Assembly (NCBI GenBank): GCA_934636865.1
Contig: CAKUBI010000005.1
Location: 22,908 to 86,907, forward strand
Direction: 5' to 3'
Source of the DNA: an uncultured Oscillospiraceae bacterium
Lineage (GTDB): Bacteria; Bacillota; Clostridia; Oscillospirales; Oscillospiraceae
Length of the DNA stretch: 64,000 nucleotides
This document shows positions 1 to 8,679 of this stretch, one piece after another. Each line of letters starts with the position of its first letter. Position 1 is the first letter of the stretch. The position numbers and the translations under genes were made by a program. The notes under the pieces were generated by a model. That model saw only the letters and a list, made by a program, of their open reading frames with translations, did not search any database and was not told where the DNA came from.

Positions 1-755
1 TGGAAGGCGGAATATTCATCCTCGTAGAATTCCGCGTTTTCCATGTCTGTATAGGTGTAGAAATCGGCGCTGCGGTAGAAAACGCCGTCAAAGTGCTGAT
101 CGCCGCCGTAACGGCCGAAGCGGTCGGCGGAAAGGGTAAAGCTGTTGCCGTCGCCGCCGGGGCAGAGGTAGGCGCGCGTCCCGTCGTCGTAGAGGTAGAG
201 CCCCATGCCCTCGCCCTCGTCGTTGATGGTGCCGCTCATGGAGTAGTCCGGCGAACAGGCGATGTACTGCATGAGCGACGAATCGATGACGATGGTCTCG
301 CCCAGGGCGTTCTGCCACATGCCGTCCCAGTTGCTTTTATCCCATTCGACGATCTCCGCTTCATCATCGCGGAGGAAGGTGTGGTGGTCGATGGAGAACC
401 CGCTGCCCTCGCCGTTCTGGTTCGGAAGCAGCACGCCGTCCTTGCGCAGGAGAAAATTGTAGAGAAAGCCGTTGAAGAAGATCATCGGCCGGCCGCTCGC
501 CTCGGACAGCTCGAATTCCCCGCGCCCGCCGAGCCCCCAGCTGGTGCGGTAGGCGTAAAAGCCCTCCTCGCTGTTGAAATAAAGCTTCGAGGTACCGTCG
601 ATGCTCCACATCCCGTCGAGAAATTCCATATCCATGACGGCCTCGGGGCCGTCATCCGGCGGCGTGTCATCCTGGGCGGTATTGCCGCAGGCGGTCAGGC
701 TCAGAAGGAGCGAGAGCGCGAGCGGGAGCAAAAGAAGGCGGCTTCGCCATGTCAT
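1..755 (-). CDS. putative lipoprotein, runs off the left edge
   Basis: The reading frame is open from an ATG at 755 to the window edge, so the C-terminus is missing. The first ~25 residues are a lipoprotein signal: MTWRSR, a leucine-rich core, then a lipobox ending LTACG with the lipidation Cys followed by an Asn/Thr/Asp-rich linker. The rest (~225 residues) is acidic and aromatic-rich (many W, Y, F, G), like a beta-rich extracytoplasmic domain; no known family is recognised. It starts 18 nt after the stop of the next lipoprotein upstream and is the last visible member of a run of three, presumably one transcript. Function unknown. Confidence 0.75.
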   Translation of the reverse strand, partial: MTWRSRLLLLPLALSLLLSLTACGNTAQDDTPPDDGPEAVMDMEFLDGMWSIDGTSKLYFNSEEGFYAYRTSWGLGGRGEFELSEASGRPMIFFNGFLYNFLLRKDGVLLPNQNGEGSGFSIDHHTFLRDDEAEIVEWDKSNWDGMWQNALGETIVIDSSLMQYIACSPDYSMSGTINDEGEGMGLYLYDDGTRAYLCPGGDGNSFTLSADRFGRYGGDQHFDGVFYRSADFYTYTDMENAEFYEDEYSAF

Positions 756-773
756 CCTGATCCACCGCCCTTT

Positions 774-1862
774 TTAGTAGCAGACGCTGAAAAACAGCGC
801 GCTGTAGGGATCGACAAGGTCGATGTCCATGATGCTTGCCTCGGGCGAGATGCTGTTGAGCTGCATCCGGCTGGCGCAGTCTCTGTAGTTGTCGAGCTGC
901 GCTTCGGCGGCAAAGACAAGGCCGTCGTACTCCTCGGGCAGATAGACCACGTAGCTCTTGGTCAGCACCATCGCCCAGTCGCCAACGTTGTACTGCCAGT
1001 CGGTCGAGTAGGCGAATTCGACAGTGTATTCCTCGCCGTTCCAGTCGATCGTATGGACATAGTAGTTGTCGCCGCGCTGGCTGTTGCCGTAGGCGGTAGC
1101 GGCGGTGAGCCACATGCCGGTGTAGTAGTCGTAAAGCTCGCTGTCGGTGTTGGTGATGTACTGCCCGGTGAAATACGGAATGGACGAATCCGGAATGTAG
1201 CAGATGGCGTCAAACTGGATCTCGCAGATGCCGTCATGGACCTCGTCGCTGTTTTTCACGACCTCCCAGTAGCAGTCGCCCACGGCATAGCCGTCGCCAA
1301 GGCCGGAGTAGCTGGCCGTGCCGTTTTCAAGAAGGTAGGTGCCCGTGTCCGCCACGGCGTTGATGTGCAGGCCGTACTCGGAGAAGTACGGCGAGGCGGC
1401 GGGGTCAGCCTCGGTCTGGTCCTCGTGGAAGTAGGAATAGTCAGGCTCAAAGACATAGCGCTCGTCGGCGTCCCAGAACCAGACCATGCGCGTCTGGCTC
1501 ATGTCGGCGTGGTCGAAGGTCACGACCACGTCGCTCTCGCCGTCGCCGGTGATATCGTCGAACGAAATGGTGAAGCCCGTGCCGTCGTCGTTCGCGTCCT
1601 CGACCGTCATGGGGAAGGACACGCTGTCGAACAGTACCTGTTCTTTTTCGTCGCGGTAGAAGGCCGCGCTCTCGGGGCCGACGGTGACGAGGACCTTCAC
1701 GCTGCCCTCGCCCTCGTGCGTGATGGTGCCCTCGGCGGCGACCACGCCGCTCGCGCGCCAGTCGTCGCCCGCCGCGTCGTCGCTGCCGCCGCCGCAGGCG
1801 GTCAGGCTCAGCGCGAGCAGCAGAGAAAGCGCAAGGGCCGGGAAAGCTTTCTGCATATTCAT
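774..1862 (-). CDS. putative lipoprotein (362 aa)
   Basis: MNMQKAFPA is followed by a hydrophobic core and the lipobox LTACGGG, so the mature protein should be lipid-anchored outside the membrane by Cys at about residue 23. The mature part is acidic, with a calcium-loop-like DITGDGESD stretch near residue 110 typical of FG-GAP/VCBS or dockerin-type turns, and many aromatics. The start at 1862 has a good AAGGGAG site 8 nt upstream. It lies between two other lipoprotein genes with 18- and 32-nt gaps, so co-transcription is likely. No enzyme motif is visible; surface sensing or ligand binding is only a guess. Confidence 0.8.
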   Translation of the reverse strand: MNMQKAFPALALSLLLALSLTACGGGSDDAAGDDWRASGVVAAEGTITHEGEGSVKVLVTVGPESAAFYRDEKEQVLFDSVSFPMTVEDANDDGTGFTISFDDITGDGESDVVVTFDHADMSQTRMVWFWDADERYVFEPDYSYFHEDQTEADPAASPYFSEYGLHINAVADTGTYLLENGTASYSGLGDGYAVGDCYWEVVKNSDEVHDGICEIQFDAICYIPDSSIPYFTGQYITNTDSELYDYYTGMWLTAATAYGNSQRGDNYYVHTIDWNGEEYTVEFAYSTDWQYNVGDWAMVLTKSYVVYLPEEYDGLVFAAEAQLDNYRDCASRMQLNSISPEASIMDIDLVDPYSALFFSVCY

Positions 1863-1894
1863 CTTCTTTCTCCCTTCTTCAAGGTTGGGCGGGC

Positions 1895-2656
1895 TTACTC
1901 AAGACGCTCGTAATAGTCGTTTTCGCCGCCCCACATGATCGCGTCGCTGTCGAAATGGGTGAATTCATAGGTGACGTTGTCGTACAGCGAGGATTCGGCA
2001 AAGTACACATCGTCAACGTCGGGCGAGGCGGTGATATAGCCGCCGTCCACCTCGGTCGCTTCCGCGCCGGGCGCGCGCTCGTAAAGGCCCCAGCTGCCGT
2101 CGCCGGCGATGTAGATGTAGCTGTCGGCGTCAAGGTCGCCGTCGAGGTACCAGATGCCCTCAAGGTGCGAAACGTCGCCGCTGCCGCTCAGGTCCGTATC
2201 GCCGTCATCGGAATCGTCCGAGCCGTCGCCGCCGCTGCTGCTCTCATAGCGGAACGTGCCGAACGAAGCGATGTACACCGTGCCGTCGGAGTCGGGCACG
2301 AACTGGTAGGCGACGCCGTCGTGCTCGTTGTAGGCGTAGATGCAGTCATAGTCCGCGCTGTACTGTAAGTAGCCGCTGGCGGCGAGGTCCTCGGCCCGGC
2401 TGATCTCCCAGCGCGTGCCGTCGCTGTCGATGAGAAGAGAATCGTAGGGCGTGCCGTCCTCAGGGAGATAGCAGCCCTCGTAATCGCTGTAGTCATAGCT
2501 GTCGTAGCTTTCTTTGACGAAGTCCTCGAGCGTCAGCGGGGCCGTGTCAGGGGTGGTGTCGTCCGTAATGTCGTCGTCCACGGCGGCGTCGCCGCAGGCG
2601 GTGAGCGTCAGCACGAGCAGCAGCGTGCAGAGCAGGGCGGATAGTTTCTTGTTCAT
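1895..2656 (-). CDS. putative lipoprotein (253 aa)
   Basis: The frame extends further upstream, but ATG at 2656 is chosen because MNKKLSALLCTLLLVLTLTACGD is a textbook lipoprotein signal and a GAGGAGG-like site lies just before it. The mature protein begins with a long Asp/Thr/Ala-rich linker (DDDITDDTT) and has a second Asp/Ser/Gly-rich stretch near the middle, then a short aromatic domain. It is the first of three consecutive lipoprotein genes, all with TACG lipoboxes and acidic linkers, which may be diverged paralogues or simply similar in composition. Function unknown. Confidence 0.8.
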   Translation of the reverse strand: MNKKLSALLCTLLLVLTLTACGDAAVDDDITDDTTPDTAPLTLEDFVKESYDSYDYSDYEGCYLPEDGTPYDSLLIDSDGTRWEISRAEDLAASGYLQYSADYDCIYAYNEHDGVAYQFVPDSDGTVYIASFGTFRYESSSGGDGSDDSDDGDTDLSGSGDVSHLEGIWYLDGDLDADSYIYIAGDGSWGLYERAPGAEATEVDGGYITASPDVDDVYFAESSLYDNVTYEFTHFDSDAIMWGGENDYYERLE

Positions 2657-2684
2657 GTCTTTCTTCCTCCTCATTAAAAAACGG

Positions 2685-2936
2685 TTAAAAGGTGTTGCTG
2701 TGGCTCTCCTCCGCCATGGACAAAAGCTCGTCGTGACTGAGCTCCACGTTGTTGAAGCGGACAAAGATGCCGTTGGTCACGGCGCTGCGCCACACCTCCG
2801 GATCGGCAAGCGGGCGGAAGCGGAGCTTATCAAGGTAGGGCTTCATATCAAGGAGCAGCCGACTCCCGGAAATGAAGTCCACCTGAAGGATATGGTCCGC
2901 AAGCGGTTTTACAGCGGCGATATATTTCCGATACAA
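2685..2936 (-). CDS. DUF2442 domain protein (83 aa)
   Basis: The protein matches the DUF2442 pattern: a hydrophobic beta strand (HILQVDFISGSRLLLDMKPYL), then a short linker (FRPLADPEVWRSAV) and a C-terminal NNVELSHDELLS segment. DUF2442 proteins are small and of unknown role, often next to toxin-antitoxin-like genes. A TTG start at 2936 is preferred over an upstream GTG at 2984: an AAGGGGG ribosome site lies 8 nt before it, and the 16 extra residues do not look like the family and would be encoded in terminator sequence. It precedes the lipoprotein genes on the same strand. Confidence 0.7.
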   Translation of the reverse strand: MYRKYIAAVKPLADHILQVDFISGSRLLLDMKPYLDKLRFRPLADPEVWRSAVTNGIFVRFNNVELSHDELLSMAEESHSNTF

Positions 2937-2970
2937 GCGCGTTTCCCCCTTTCCGACAGACGCGGGCAGC

Positions 2971-3004
2971 AAAAAAAGAACCACCGTACCGATATTGTAC
3001 GGTG
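2971..3004 (-). terminator. terminator of the LuxR-type regulator gene
   Basis: Arms CACCGTAC (2982-2989) and GTACGGTG (2997-3004) form an 8-bp stem with a 7-nt loop. On the minus strand it is followed by GGTTC and seven T (complement of 2971-2977). It sits 30 nt after the stop of the regulator gene at 3034. Confidence 0.75.
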
Positions 3005-3033
3005 ATTCGATTCAAAACGGTATTAACCAAAGG

Positions 3034-5535
3034 TTAGGGATTTTCCTGCCAGAGCGCGGCGAGTGCGGCGCGCTTGGCGCGCCCGGCACCGGTAAGGCCG
3101 AGCTTGGAATAGATCTGGTTGACGTACTGCTTCACGCTGCCCTCGGAGAGGAAGAGCTTTTCCGCGATCTCGCGGTTGCTGAGCCGCTTGGCGGCAAGCG
3201 CTGCGATCTCGCGCTCGCGCGCGGTCAGACCGGCAAAGGCGGCGGGGGCGGACGCGCCTTTTCGCAGCGCGCCGATGCGCCTGGCGCGCACCTCGCCCAG
3301 CGCGATGACACGGCGGACGAAGTCCGCGTGCTCTCCCGCGGCGCAGGCGGAAAGCGTGTGGGCAAGATAGCGGCTGTTTTCGGCGAAGGGGAGCAGCAGC
3401 TCGTCCGCCGCGCCGTCCCCGATCGCCTGTGATAAGAGCGTGCGCGCATCGTCGTCCTTGCCGAGCATCTCATAGGCCGCGGCGGTCTGGATGCGCACGT
3501 GCAGCGCAACGAGCGCGTAGTGCATGGCTTCGCACTGCGCGAGCAGCCCCTCGCTGCGGCCGATGACGCTCGCGTATCTTCCCTGCGCGAGATAGACCTG
3601 ATTTTCGATCAGCTCCATCATGGGCTTGCCGGGGGAGAGAAAGTTGATGCTGGCGAGCTGGTGCTCGCGGAACACATCCGGCACGCGCTCCGGCTCGCCG
3701 AGCAGGGCATGGTAGTAGGCGCTGGTGCTGTTTAGAATGTTGAGCCAGGCCATGTTGTGCTGGCGCAGCAGCGCCTGACGCCGCTGCTCGAAGCTCTCGC
3801 GCGGCGAAAGGCCCGTGCAGAGCGCAAGCCGCCAGGCGAGAAAGTCGCAGCAGAGGGCCATGTTTTCCTGCCCGTTGCCGATTATCTGCGCATAGGCGGT
3901 CTCGAGCAGAATCTGCGCGTCTGAAAAGCGGGAGCGCAGGTAGCAGGCCTCGGCGCGCATGAGCTTCTCCGCGCCCTGCCCGTGGCCGTTCGTGATCTGA
4001 TAATAGTGCGGCATGCACTCGTCCATCTCGGCAAGCTCGCTGTCGAGCGCGCCGGGCGTGCGGTGGAACATCATCGCGACCGACGGCGAGCCGAAGGTCC
4101 AGCCGCCGTCGGAGCGGATGCTGATGGCCGGGCGCGACATCTGCGCGCTCGCGCTGCGGTGCAGGCGGCTCATCTGGGAGATGTCGTTGTACATGAGAAA
4201 GCTCGTGATGAGGTCGCACTCGCCGAGCAGGTTCCCGCGCTCCTGCGCGGAAAGCTCGCTGTGCTCCTCGACGGCGGCGAGCAGCAGCGCCTTCATTTCG
4301 AGCATCTTCGGGATCTGCCGCCAGTTGAACATGCTGCGCATGAGCACGAGGATCGCAAGCGGATGCGCCTTGAGCGTTTCGGCGGGGCAGTGCGAGAGAA
4401 ACGCGATCACGTCCGCGCTTTTGAGCGAGGAGAGCAGGATGCCCGCGTCCAGCTGGATGACGTGCAGCGCGGCGTCAAAGTTCCTGCTCGCGCGGTACGA
4501 CGCGAGCGCGTGCAGATAGCGCCCGTGCGCTTCATACCAGCGGCCGTAGCGGTCGCGGTAAGCGGCCTGCGCGGCGGGCGGGAGGGAGGCGAAGGTGTGC
4601 TCAGCGCACTCTTTCATCATGTGGTGGAAGCGGTAGGCGCCGCTGTCCGGCAGGCGCTTGACAAAGGCGTTCTGCCCGGTCAGCGCAGCAAGCAGCGCTT
4701 CGGCGCTGTCGTTTTCCGTGACGAACTGCGCCATCTCCACGGTGAATTCGTCGGCAAGGCCCATAACGGCCAGAAATTCGCGCTGCGACTGCGGCAGCGG
4801 GTCGATCATCGCGGCGGTGAACATCGCGTAGATGTCCGACCCGCGGTCGGGCAGCGCGCCGCGTTCGGCGAGCGTGCGCAGGTTCAGGTAGATGGCGGAG
4901 AACCAGCCCTCGCTCGAGTAGAGCAGCGCGTCGATCTGCTCGTCGGCAAGCTCGGTGCCGCAGCGGCGGGCATAGACCGAGAGCTCGGTGTGGTTGAGCC
5001 GCAGCTGCTCGGTGCCGATGCGGCAGAGCCGCCCGCCGAGACGGACCACGGCCTCGCCGGAGAGAAAGCGGTCGCGGCTCGCGACGAGCAGGTGCACGTT
5101 TTCAGGAAGCCGTGCCGCGAGCGTGCAGAGAAAGCTTGCCGCGCGGGCGTCGGTGAGCAGGTGAAAATCGTCGATGAAGAGATAGCAGGGGACCTCGCCT
5201 GCGAGCGTGTGGCAGAGATCGTCGGTCAGAAGGCTCGCGTCCGCCGTGTCGGCGGGGCAGGCGTAGTCCTGCAGAAACGCGAGCCCCGCGTGGGAAAAGG
5301 CGTCCTGCACGCTTTTCCAGAAGATCGCGAGATTGTCGGAATACACGCTGATGCGGATGACGCGCGCGCCCCGGGCGCGCTCCTGCTCGCCGAGGTACCA
5401 GTTCACCGCCGTCGTTTTGCCGTAGCCCATCGGGGCGACGACGGTCGTGAACGCGCAGCGGGAAACGGGGCGCAGGCATTCCTTCAAGCGCTCTGAAATA
5501 TAAACGGTATTTAAATCCCACCTGCGGTTGGCCAT
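3034..5535 (-). CDS. LuxR-family ATP-dependent regulator (MalT-like)
   Basis: An 833-residue regulator of the MalT/LAL type. Residues 34-42 are a Walker A motif (APMGYGKTT), and a Walker B-like YLFIDDFHLL lies near residue 125. Winged-helix and TPR-like helices follow, and a C-terminal LuxR/GerE helix-turn-helix (LTAREREIAALAAKRLSNREIAEKLF...) occupies the last ~60 residues. MalT-type proteins bind ATP and an inducer, oligomerise and activate promoters. Start 5535 is preferred over upstream ATGs because GGAGG lies 7 nt before it. It follows the alcohol dehydrogenase/MFS pair on the same strand across a 170-nt gap, so that pair is a plausible target. The inducer is unknown. Confidence 0.9.
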   Translation of the reverse strand: MANRRWDLNTVYISERLKECLRPVSRCAFTTVVAPMGYGKTTAVNWYLGEQERARGARVIRISVYSDNLAIFWKSVQDAFSHAGLAFLQDYACPADTADASLLTDDLCHTLAGEVPCYLFIDDFHLLTDARAASFLCTLAARLPENVHLLVASRDRFLSGEAVVRLGGRLCRIGTEQLRLNHTELSVYARRCGTELADEQIDALLYSSEGWFSAIYLNLRTLAERGALPDRGSDIYAMFTAAMIDPLPQSQREFLAVMGLADEFTVEMAQFVTENDSAEALLAALTGQNAFVKRLPDSGAYRFHHMMKECAEHTFASLPPAAQAAYRDRYGRWYEAHGRYLHALASYRASRNFDAALHVIQLDAGILLSSLKSADVIAFLSHCPAETLKAHPLAILVLMRSMFNWRQIPKMLEMKALLLAAVEEHSELSAQERGNLLGECDLITSFLMYNDISQMSRLHRSASAQMSRPAISIRSDGGWTFGSPSVAMMFHRTPGALDSELAEMDECMPHYYQITNGHGQGAEKLMRAEACYLRSRFSDAQILLETAYAQIIGNGQENMALCCDFLAWRLALCTGLSPRESFEQRRQALLRQHNMAWLNILNSTSAYYHALLGEPERVPDVFREHQLASINFLSPGKPMMELIENQVYLAQGRYASVIGRSEGLLAQCEAMHYALVALHVRIQTAAAYEMLGKDDDARTLLSQAIGDGAADELLLPFAENSRYLAHTLSACAAGEHADFVRRVIALGEVRARRIGALRKGASAPAAFAGLTAREREIAALAAKRLSNREIAEKLFLSEGSVKQYVNQIYSKLGLTGAGRAKRAALAALWQENP

Positions 5536-5568
5536 GGCGGCGTCCTCCGTGAATATGTTTACTAATAA

Positions 5569-5581
5569 GCATATCATATGC
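5569..5581. promoter_or_regulatory. palindrome upstream of the LuxR-type gene
   Basis: GCATATCATATGC is a perfect 6+1+6 inverted repeat 34 nt before the regulator start, in an AT-rich stretch where its minus-strand promoter should lie. It could be an operator or part of the -10 region; a factor is not identifiable. Confidence 0.35.
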
Positions 5582-5612
5582 CGCCGCGTTTGGCAAGAAG
5601 CGGACGGCAGAA

Positions 5613-5643
5613 GGGCGCCCGAAGCCATCGGCTTCAGACGCCC
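5613..5643 (-). terminator. stem-loop after the alcohol dehydrogenase gene
   Basis: GGGCG (5613-5617) with CGCCC (5639-5643) flanks an inner GAAGCC/GGCTTC stem (5621-5626 and 5630-5635) with an ATC loop. It follows the dehydrogenase stop at 5708. There is no clear T tract on the minus strand, so termination is uncertain. Confidence 0.4.
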
Positions 5644-5707
5644 CGTGAGCTCTGCCGCTGTGTATTTCGCGCTTCGGAAGGACGGACCGGAGCAGGGGAA
5701 GGAAGGA

Positions 5708-6796
5708 TCAGACCTCGCGGCGGACGAGGACGGCCTTGATCGTCCTGCCGCTGTTGGAATCGTCGAAGGCCTCGTTGATCTGGTCGAAGGAGTAGAACTT
5801 CATCAGCTTTTCGATCGGGAAGCGGCCCTGACGCTGGTAGGCGATCATCTGGGGGATGAAGATCTTAGGGTTGGAGTAGCCCTCGGTCACGCCGACGAGG
5901 GATTTGCCGCCCAGCATGAATTCGCCCATGCCGAACGTGCCGCCGGCGGGAGCCAGCCTGCCGAGGTAGTTGAGACTGCTGAGCGCCGTCTGCACCATGG
6001 ACGGCACGCCGCTGGTCTCCACCGCAAAGTCCGCGCCGGAGCCGGTGATGGTGCGGATCTCGCCGGCGATGTCGCCGCAGCGCTTGCGGTTGATGGTGTG
6101 CGTCGCGCCGAGCTCGAGCGCGAGGGCAAGGCTCGCATCATTGCCGCCGACGGCGATGATCTTCTCGCAGCCAGCAAGACGCGCCGCCATCAGCGCGCTC
6201 ATGCCGACCGCGCCGCAGCCGAACACGGCGAGCGTTGCGCCGGTCTCGGGACGGAAGCAGTTGAGCACCGTGCCCGCGCCGGTCTGGATGCCGCAGCCGA
6301 GGGGGCCTGCAAGGCGGAGATCGAAATCCTTGTCGATCTTCACGGCGCTGTTCTGGTTGACGATCACGTGATCGGCAAAGGAGGACTGGGAGAAGAACGA
6401 GCCGATGGGCTTGCCGCTGCGGAAGATGCGGGGCTTGCCGTCCCAGTGGAGACCGGCGAAGTTGATGGGGCCCATCATCTCGCAGGCGTAGGGCTTGCCG
6501 GAAACGCAGGGCTTGCATCTGCCGCAGTAGCCGAAGCTGAGGGCGACGTGGTCGCCGACCTCAAAATCGGTCACGGCGCTGCCGACCTGGCGGACGATGC
6601 CCGCGCCCTCGTGGCCAAGAACGACGGGGAAGGCGGTCGGGATCGTGCCGTTGCGGGCGGATTCGTCGGTGTGGCAGACGCCGCTCGAGGTGATCTCCAC
6701 CAAAAGCTCCTGCGCAAGGGGCTCGGCGAGCTCGATCTCCTCTTTTTCAAAAAGCTGATTTTTGACGTGCGTGACATAGGCGTGGGATTTGAGCAT
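5708..6796 (-). CDS. zinc-dependent alcohol dehydrogenase (MDR family)
   Basis: A 362-residue medium-chain dehydrogenase. Catalytic zinc ligands are Cys41 and His62-Glu63 in GVCHTD and GHEGAG, plus the Cys of GPLGCGIQTG. The structural zinc lobe is intact (Cys91, 94, 97, 105). A GCGAVG Rossmann motif binds NAD(P). The sequence is closest to aryl/class III-like alcohol dehydrogenases (COG1062 type), which oxidise or reduce primary or aromatic alcohols and aldehydes. Start 6796 has AAGGAGA 8 nt upstream; an alternative ATG 24 nt earlier lacks this. It begins 13 nt after the MFS transporter stop, so the two form an operon for uptake and oxidation (or reduction and export) of one compound, unknown here. 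Confidence 0.88.
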   Translation of the reverse strand: MLKSHAYVTHVKNQLFEKEEIELAEPLAQELLVEITSSGVCHTDESARNGTIPTAFPVVLGHEGAGIVRQVGSAVTDFEVGDHVALSFGYCGRCKPCVSGKPYACEMMGPINFAGLHWDGKPRIFRSGKPIGSFFSQSSFADHVIVNQNSAVKIDKDFDLRLAGPLGCGIQTGAGTVLNCFRPETGATLAVFGCGAVGMSALMAARLAGCEKIIAVGGNDASLALALELGATHTINRKRCGDIAGEIRTITGSGADFAVETSGVPSMVQTALSSLNYLGRLAPAGGTFGMGEFMLGGKSLVGVTEGYSNPKIFIPQMIAYQRQGRFPIEKLMKFYSFDQINEAFDDSNSGRTIKAVLVRREV

Positions 6797-6809
6797 GGGG
6801 GTTCTCCTT

Positions 6810-8015
6810 TCAGGAAGCATTTGCCGCGCTCCGTCTCATTTTCCGGAGCCGCAGCGTGATGTAAACGGCGCAGATCAGGGTGAGGGCGGCGTAGCCGTAC
6901 ACGGCCAGCATGATGACGCTGCGCTCCGTGCTCAGGTGCAGCGCGCCGGTGAGCCACGCGAAGATGAGCGTGGAGACGATCTGGCCGATGTTGCCGATGG
7001 CGCCGGTGACGCCGAGGGTGAAGGTCATGGCCTCGGGCTCCATGATCTCGCCGTAGAGGATGCTGTTGTTCGGCGTGTACCAGCCGATCGCGATGCCGTG
7101 CAGGAAGCTGCCGAGGAACACCGCCGTGAGCGAGTGCGCCGAGGCGATGACGAAAAAGCCGAGGCCGGTGACGGCCACGCTGAACGGCAGCGTCCAGTAG
7201 CGCAGCCATTTGCGCACATAGTAGAACGTCAGTCCGCCGACGAAGCCGGAGAGGTTGACGATCGTGTAGGAAAGGCCCGATTCGCTCGAGCCGCCGAGAC
7301 CGCTGTTGAGCACAAAGGCGGAGATATTGTTGGTGTAGGCGAAATAGCAGGTGAAGTAGATGAGAAACAGGAACGAGAGCCAGTAAACCTCGGGCCGGAT
7401 GCGGTAGACGGCCTTCGTCTGCACCGGCGCGGCAGAGGGAGCGGCGGAGACGGATCCGAGGTTTTGGGGAAGATAGACCGCCGCCAGGATCAGGATGGGC
7501 ACGCCGATCAGATAGGACAAAAAGCAGTACTGCCAGCCGATCTCGGAAAGAAGCCCGCCCACGAGGGTGGAGTAGGTGCCGCCCATCATGGCGAACGCGC
7601 CGGTCAGGCCGACGACGCGCGAGCGCTCGTTTTCTTCAAGAAAGACCTGGAAGGTCACGCTGCCGGCCACGGTCGGCCCAAGGCCGACCGCCGCGCCGTA
7701 GAGGATGCGCAGCACCAGGATCGGCCAGAAGCTGCGCAGGAAGAACGGCACGACGCCGCAGAAGATGTAAAGAAGGATGCTGAAGAGGATCAGGCTGCGC
7801 TTGGAGAATTTCGTGCTCAGCCAGCTTGCCAGAAGGCCTGTCGGGATCTGGAGGATAACGGGGCCGGTCACAAGAAGCTGGATCCAGACAGTGCCGATAT
7901 CGGGGAACTCCTGCTGGATGTAAGCAAGACCGGAGGAGAGCGCCAGCGAGCCCATGCCCATCATGGAGACGGCGCACAGAGCCGCGATCAAGGGCGCATT
8001 GCTTCGTTTATGCAT
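6810..8015 (-). CDS. MFS transporter
   Basis: A 401-residue protein with about 12 hydrophobic segments and a basic loop after helix 2 (SWLSTKFSKRSLILF), as in major facilitator carriers. It has a Q-rich, charged central loop between the two six-helix halves. The start is set at 8015 (MHKRSN) because AAAGGATG lies 9 nt upstream; an ATG at 8024 abuts the ribosome site. It is followed 13 nt later by the zinc alcohol dehydrogenase, so the substrate is probably the alcohol/aldehyde/ketone that enzyme handles. Substrate class cannot be read from the sequence. Confidence 0.87.
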   Translation of the reverse strand: MHKRSNAPLIAALCAVSMMGMGSLALSSGLAYIQQEFPDIGTVWIQLLVTGPVILQIPTGLLASWLSTKFSKRSLILFSILLYIFCGVVPFFLRSFWPILVLRILYGAAVGLGPTVAGSVTFQVFLEENERSRVVGLTGAFAMMGGTYSTLVGGLLSEIGWQYCFLSYLIGVPILILAAVYLPQNLGSVSAAPSAAPVQTKAVYRIRPEVYWLSFLFLIYFTCYFAYTNNISAFVLNSGLGGSSESGLSYTIVNLSGFVGGLTFYYVRKWLRYWTLPFSVAVTGLGFFVIASAHSLTAVFLGSFLHGIAIGWYTPNNSILYGEIMEPEAMTFTLGVTGAIGNIGQIVSTLIFAWLTGALHLSTERSVIMLAVYGYAALTLICAVYITLRLRKMRRSAANAS

Positions 8016-8060
8016 GGCGAACATCCTTTTATGATTTCATTTGCCCACAGAGAACAGACT

Positions 8061-8558
8061 TTAGTCGTGCGCCTTGTCGTACAGCGGGCGGATCACGTGG
8101 TAAAACTCCCGCGCATTGGTGACGTTTTTCAGGAGAACGGAGTTTCCCGGATCGCCCGTGTCAAGAAAGAGCCGTTCCGGCAGACCGATGCTGTTGAGAT
8201 CGCGGTATTTGATGTCGAAGGGCTTCATGTTGACCGTGCCGAGAATGCGGCGGTTGGTCGCGATCGCCACGGAGGACTGCGCGTTCGCGAGCGCCTTGGA
8301 GGCCTCGAAGGAGAACAGCACGACCAGAATGTTGATCAGAAGCGTCACAGCTGCCTTTCCGATCATGAAGCGGTTGACCACGATCAGCGCGATGACCGCG
8401 GCCAGATCAAAAAGAAACGGCTTTAATCCGCTGAATTCCCCCATGGCAAGGATCTCCTCGCCGGGTTTGAGCTCGCGCAGGAAGCGCTCGGCCTTTTTCT
8501 GCTCGCGCTCCGCTTTTTTCTCCGAACGGGTCATGCCTGCCTTTTTTATCTCATTCAT
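8061..8558 (-). CDS. small membrane protein with PH-like domain
   Basis: A 165-residue protein. The N-terminus is very basic and probably helical (KKAEREQKKAERFLRELKPGEEIL). Two transmembrane segments follow at about residues 45-85, then a beta-rich cytosolic tail (VAIATNRRILGTVNMKPFDIKYRDLNSIG). That tail resembles bacterial PH (bPH/YdbT-like) domains, which carry an rRIL...k...i..rdl.si pattern. Such proteins are membrane-associated and mostly of unknown role. It starts at 8558 with AAAGGAG upstream and lies between a terminator-like hairpin (8620-8655) and the MFS gene, so it may be the first gene of the MFS-dehydrogenase transcript. Confidence 0.7.
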   Translation of the reverse strand: MNEIKKAGMTRSEKKAEREQKKAERFLRELKPGEEILAMGEFSGLKPFLFDLAAVIALIVVNRFMIGKAAVTLLINILVVLFSFEASKALANAQSSVAIATNRRILGTVNMKPFDIKYRDLNSIGLPERLFLDTGDPGNSVLLKNVTNAREFYHVIRPLYDKAHD

Positions 8559-8619
8559 GTCAGCATCTCCTTTTTTGTGTACTCCGGGCGGCTCCCAAAA
8601 ATGAACGGCGGGGAAAGGA

Positions 8620-8655
8620 AAGGTGCGGCGGCCTTGCCTGCGGCCGCCGCACCTT
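8620..8655 (-). terminator. terminator of the transketolase/dehydrogenase operon
   Basis: A 14-bp perfect stem (8620-8633 with 8642-8655; AAGGTGCGGCGGCC and its complement) closes an 8-nt loop. On the minus strand it is followed by TTCCTTTCC. It lies 25 nt after the stop of the last operon gene. Confidence 0.8.
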
Positions 8656-8679
8656 CAAAAACTGTGGGATCCTGTGTTT

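Noticed and set aside
93..1913. 606-codon open frame on the plus strand
   Set aside because: It lies antisense to two lipoprotein genes with signal peptides and ribosome sites, and its product is a low-complexity V/A/H/R-rich translation typical of the complementary strand of GC-rich genes. The same holds for other long antisense frames (for example 3982-5496, 6789-8426, 12312-14294, 54477-56264).
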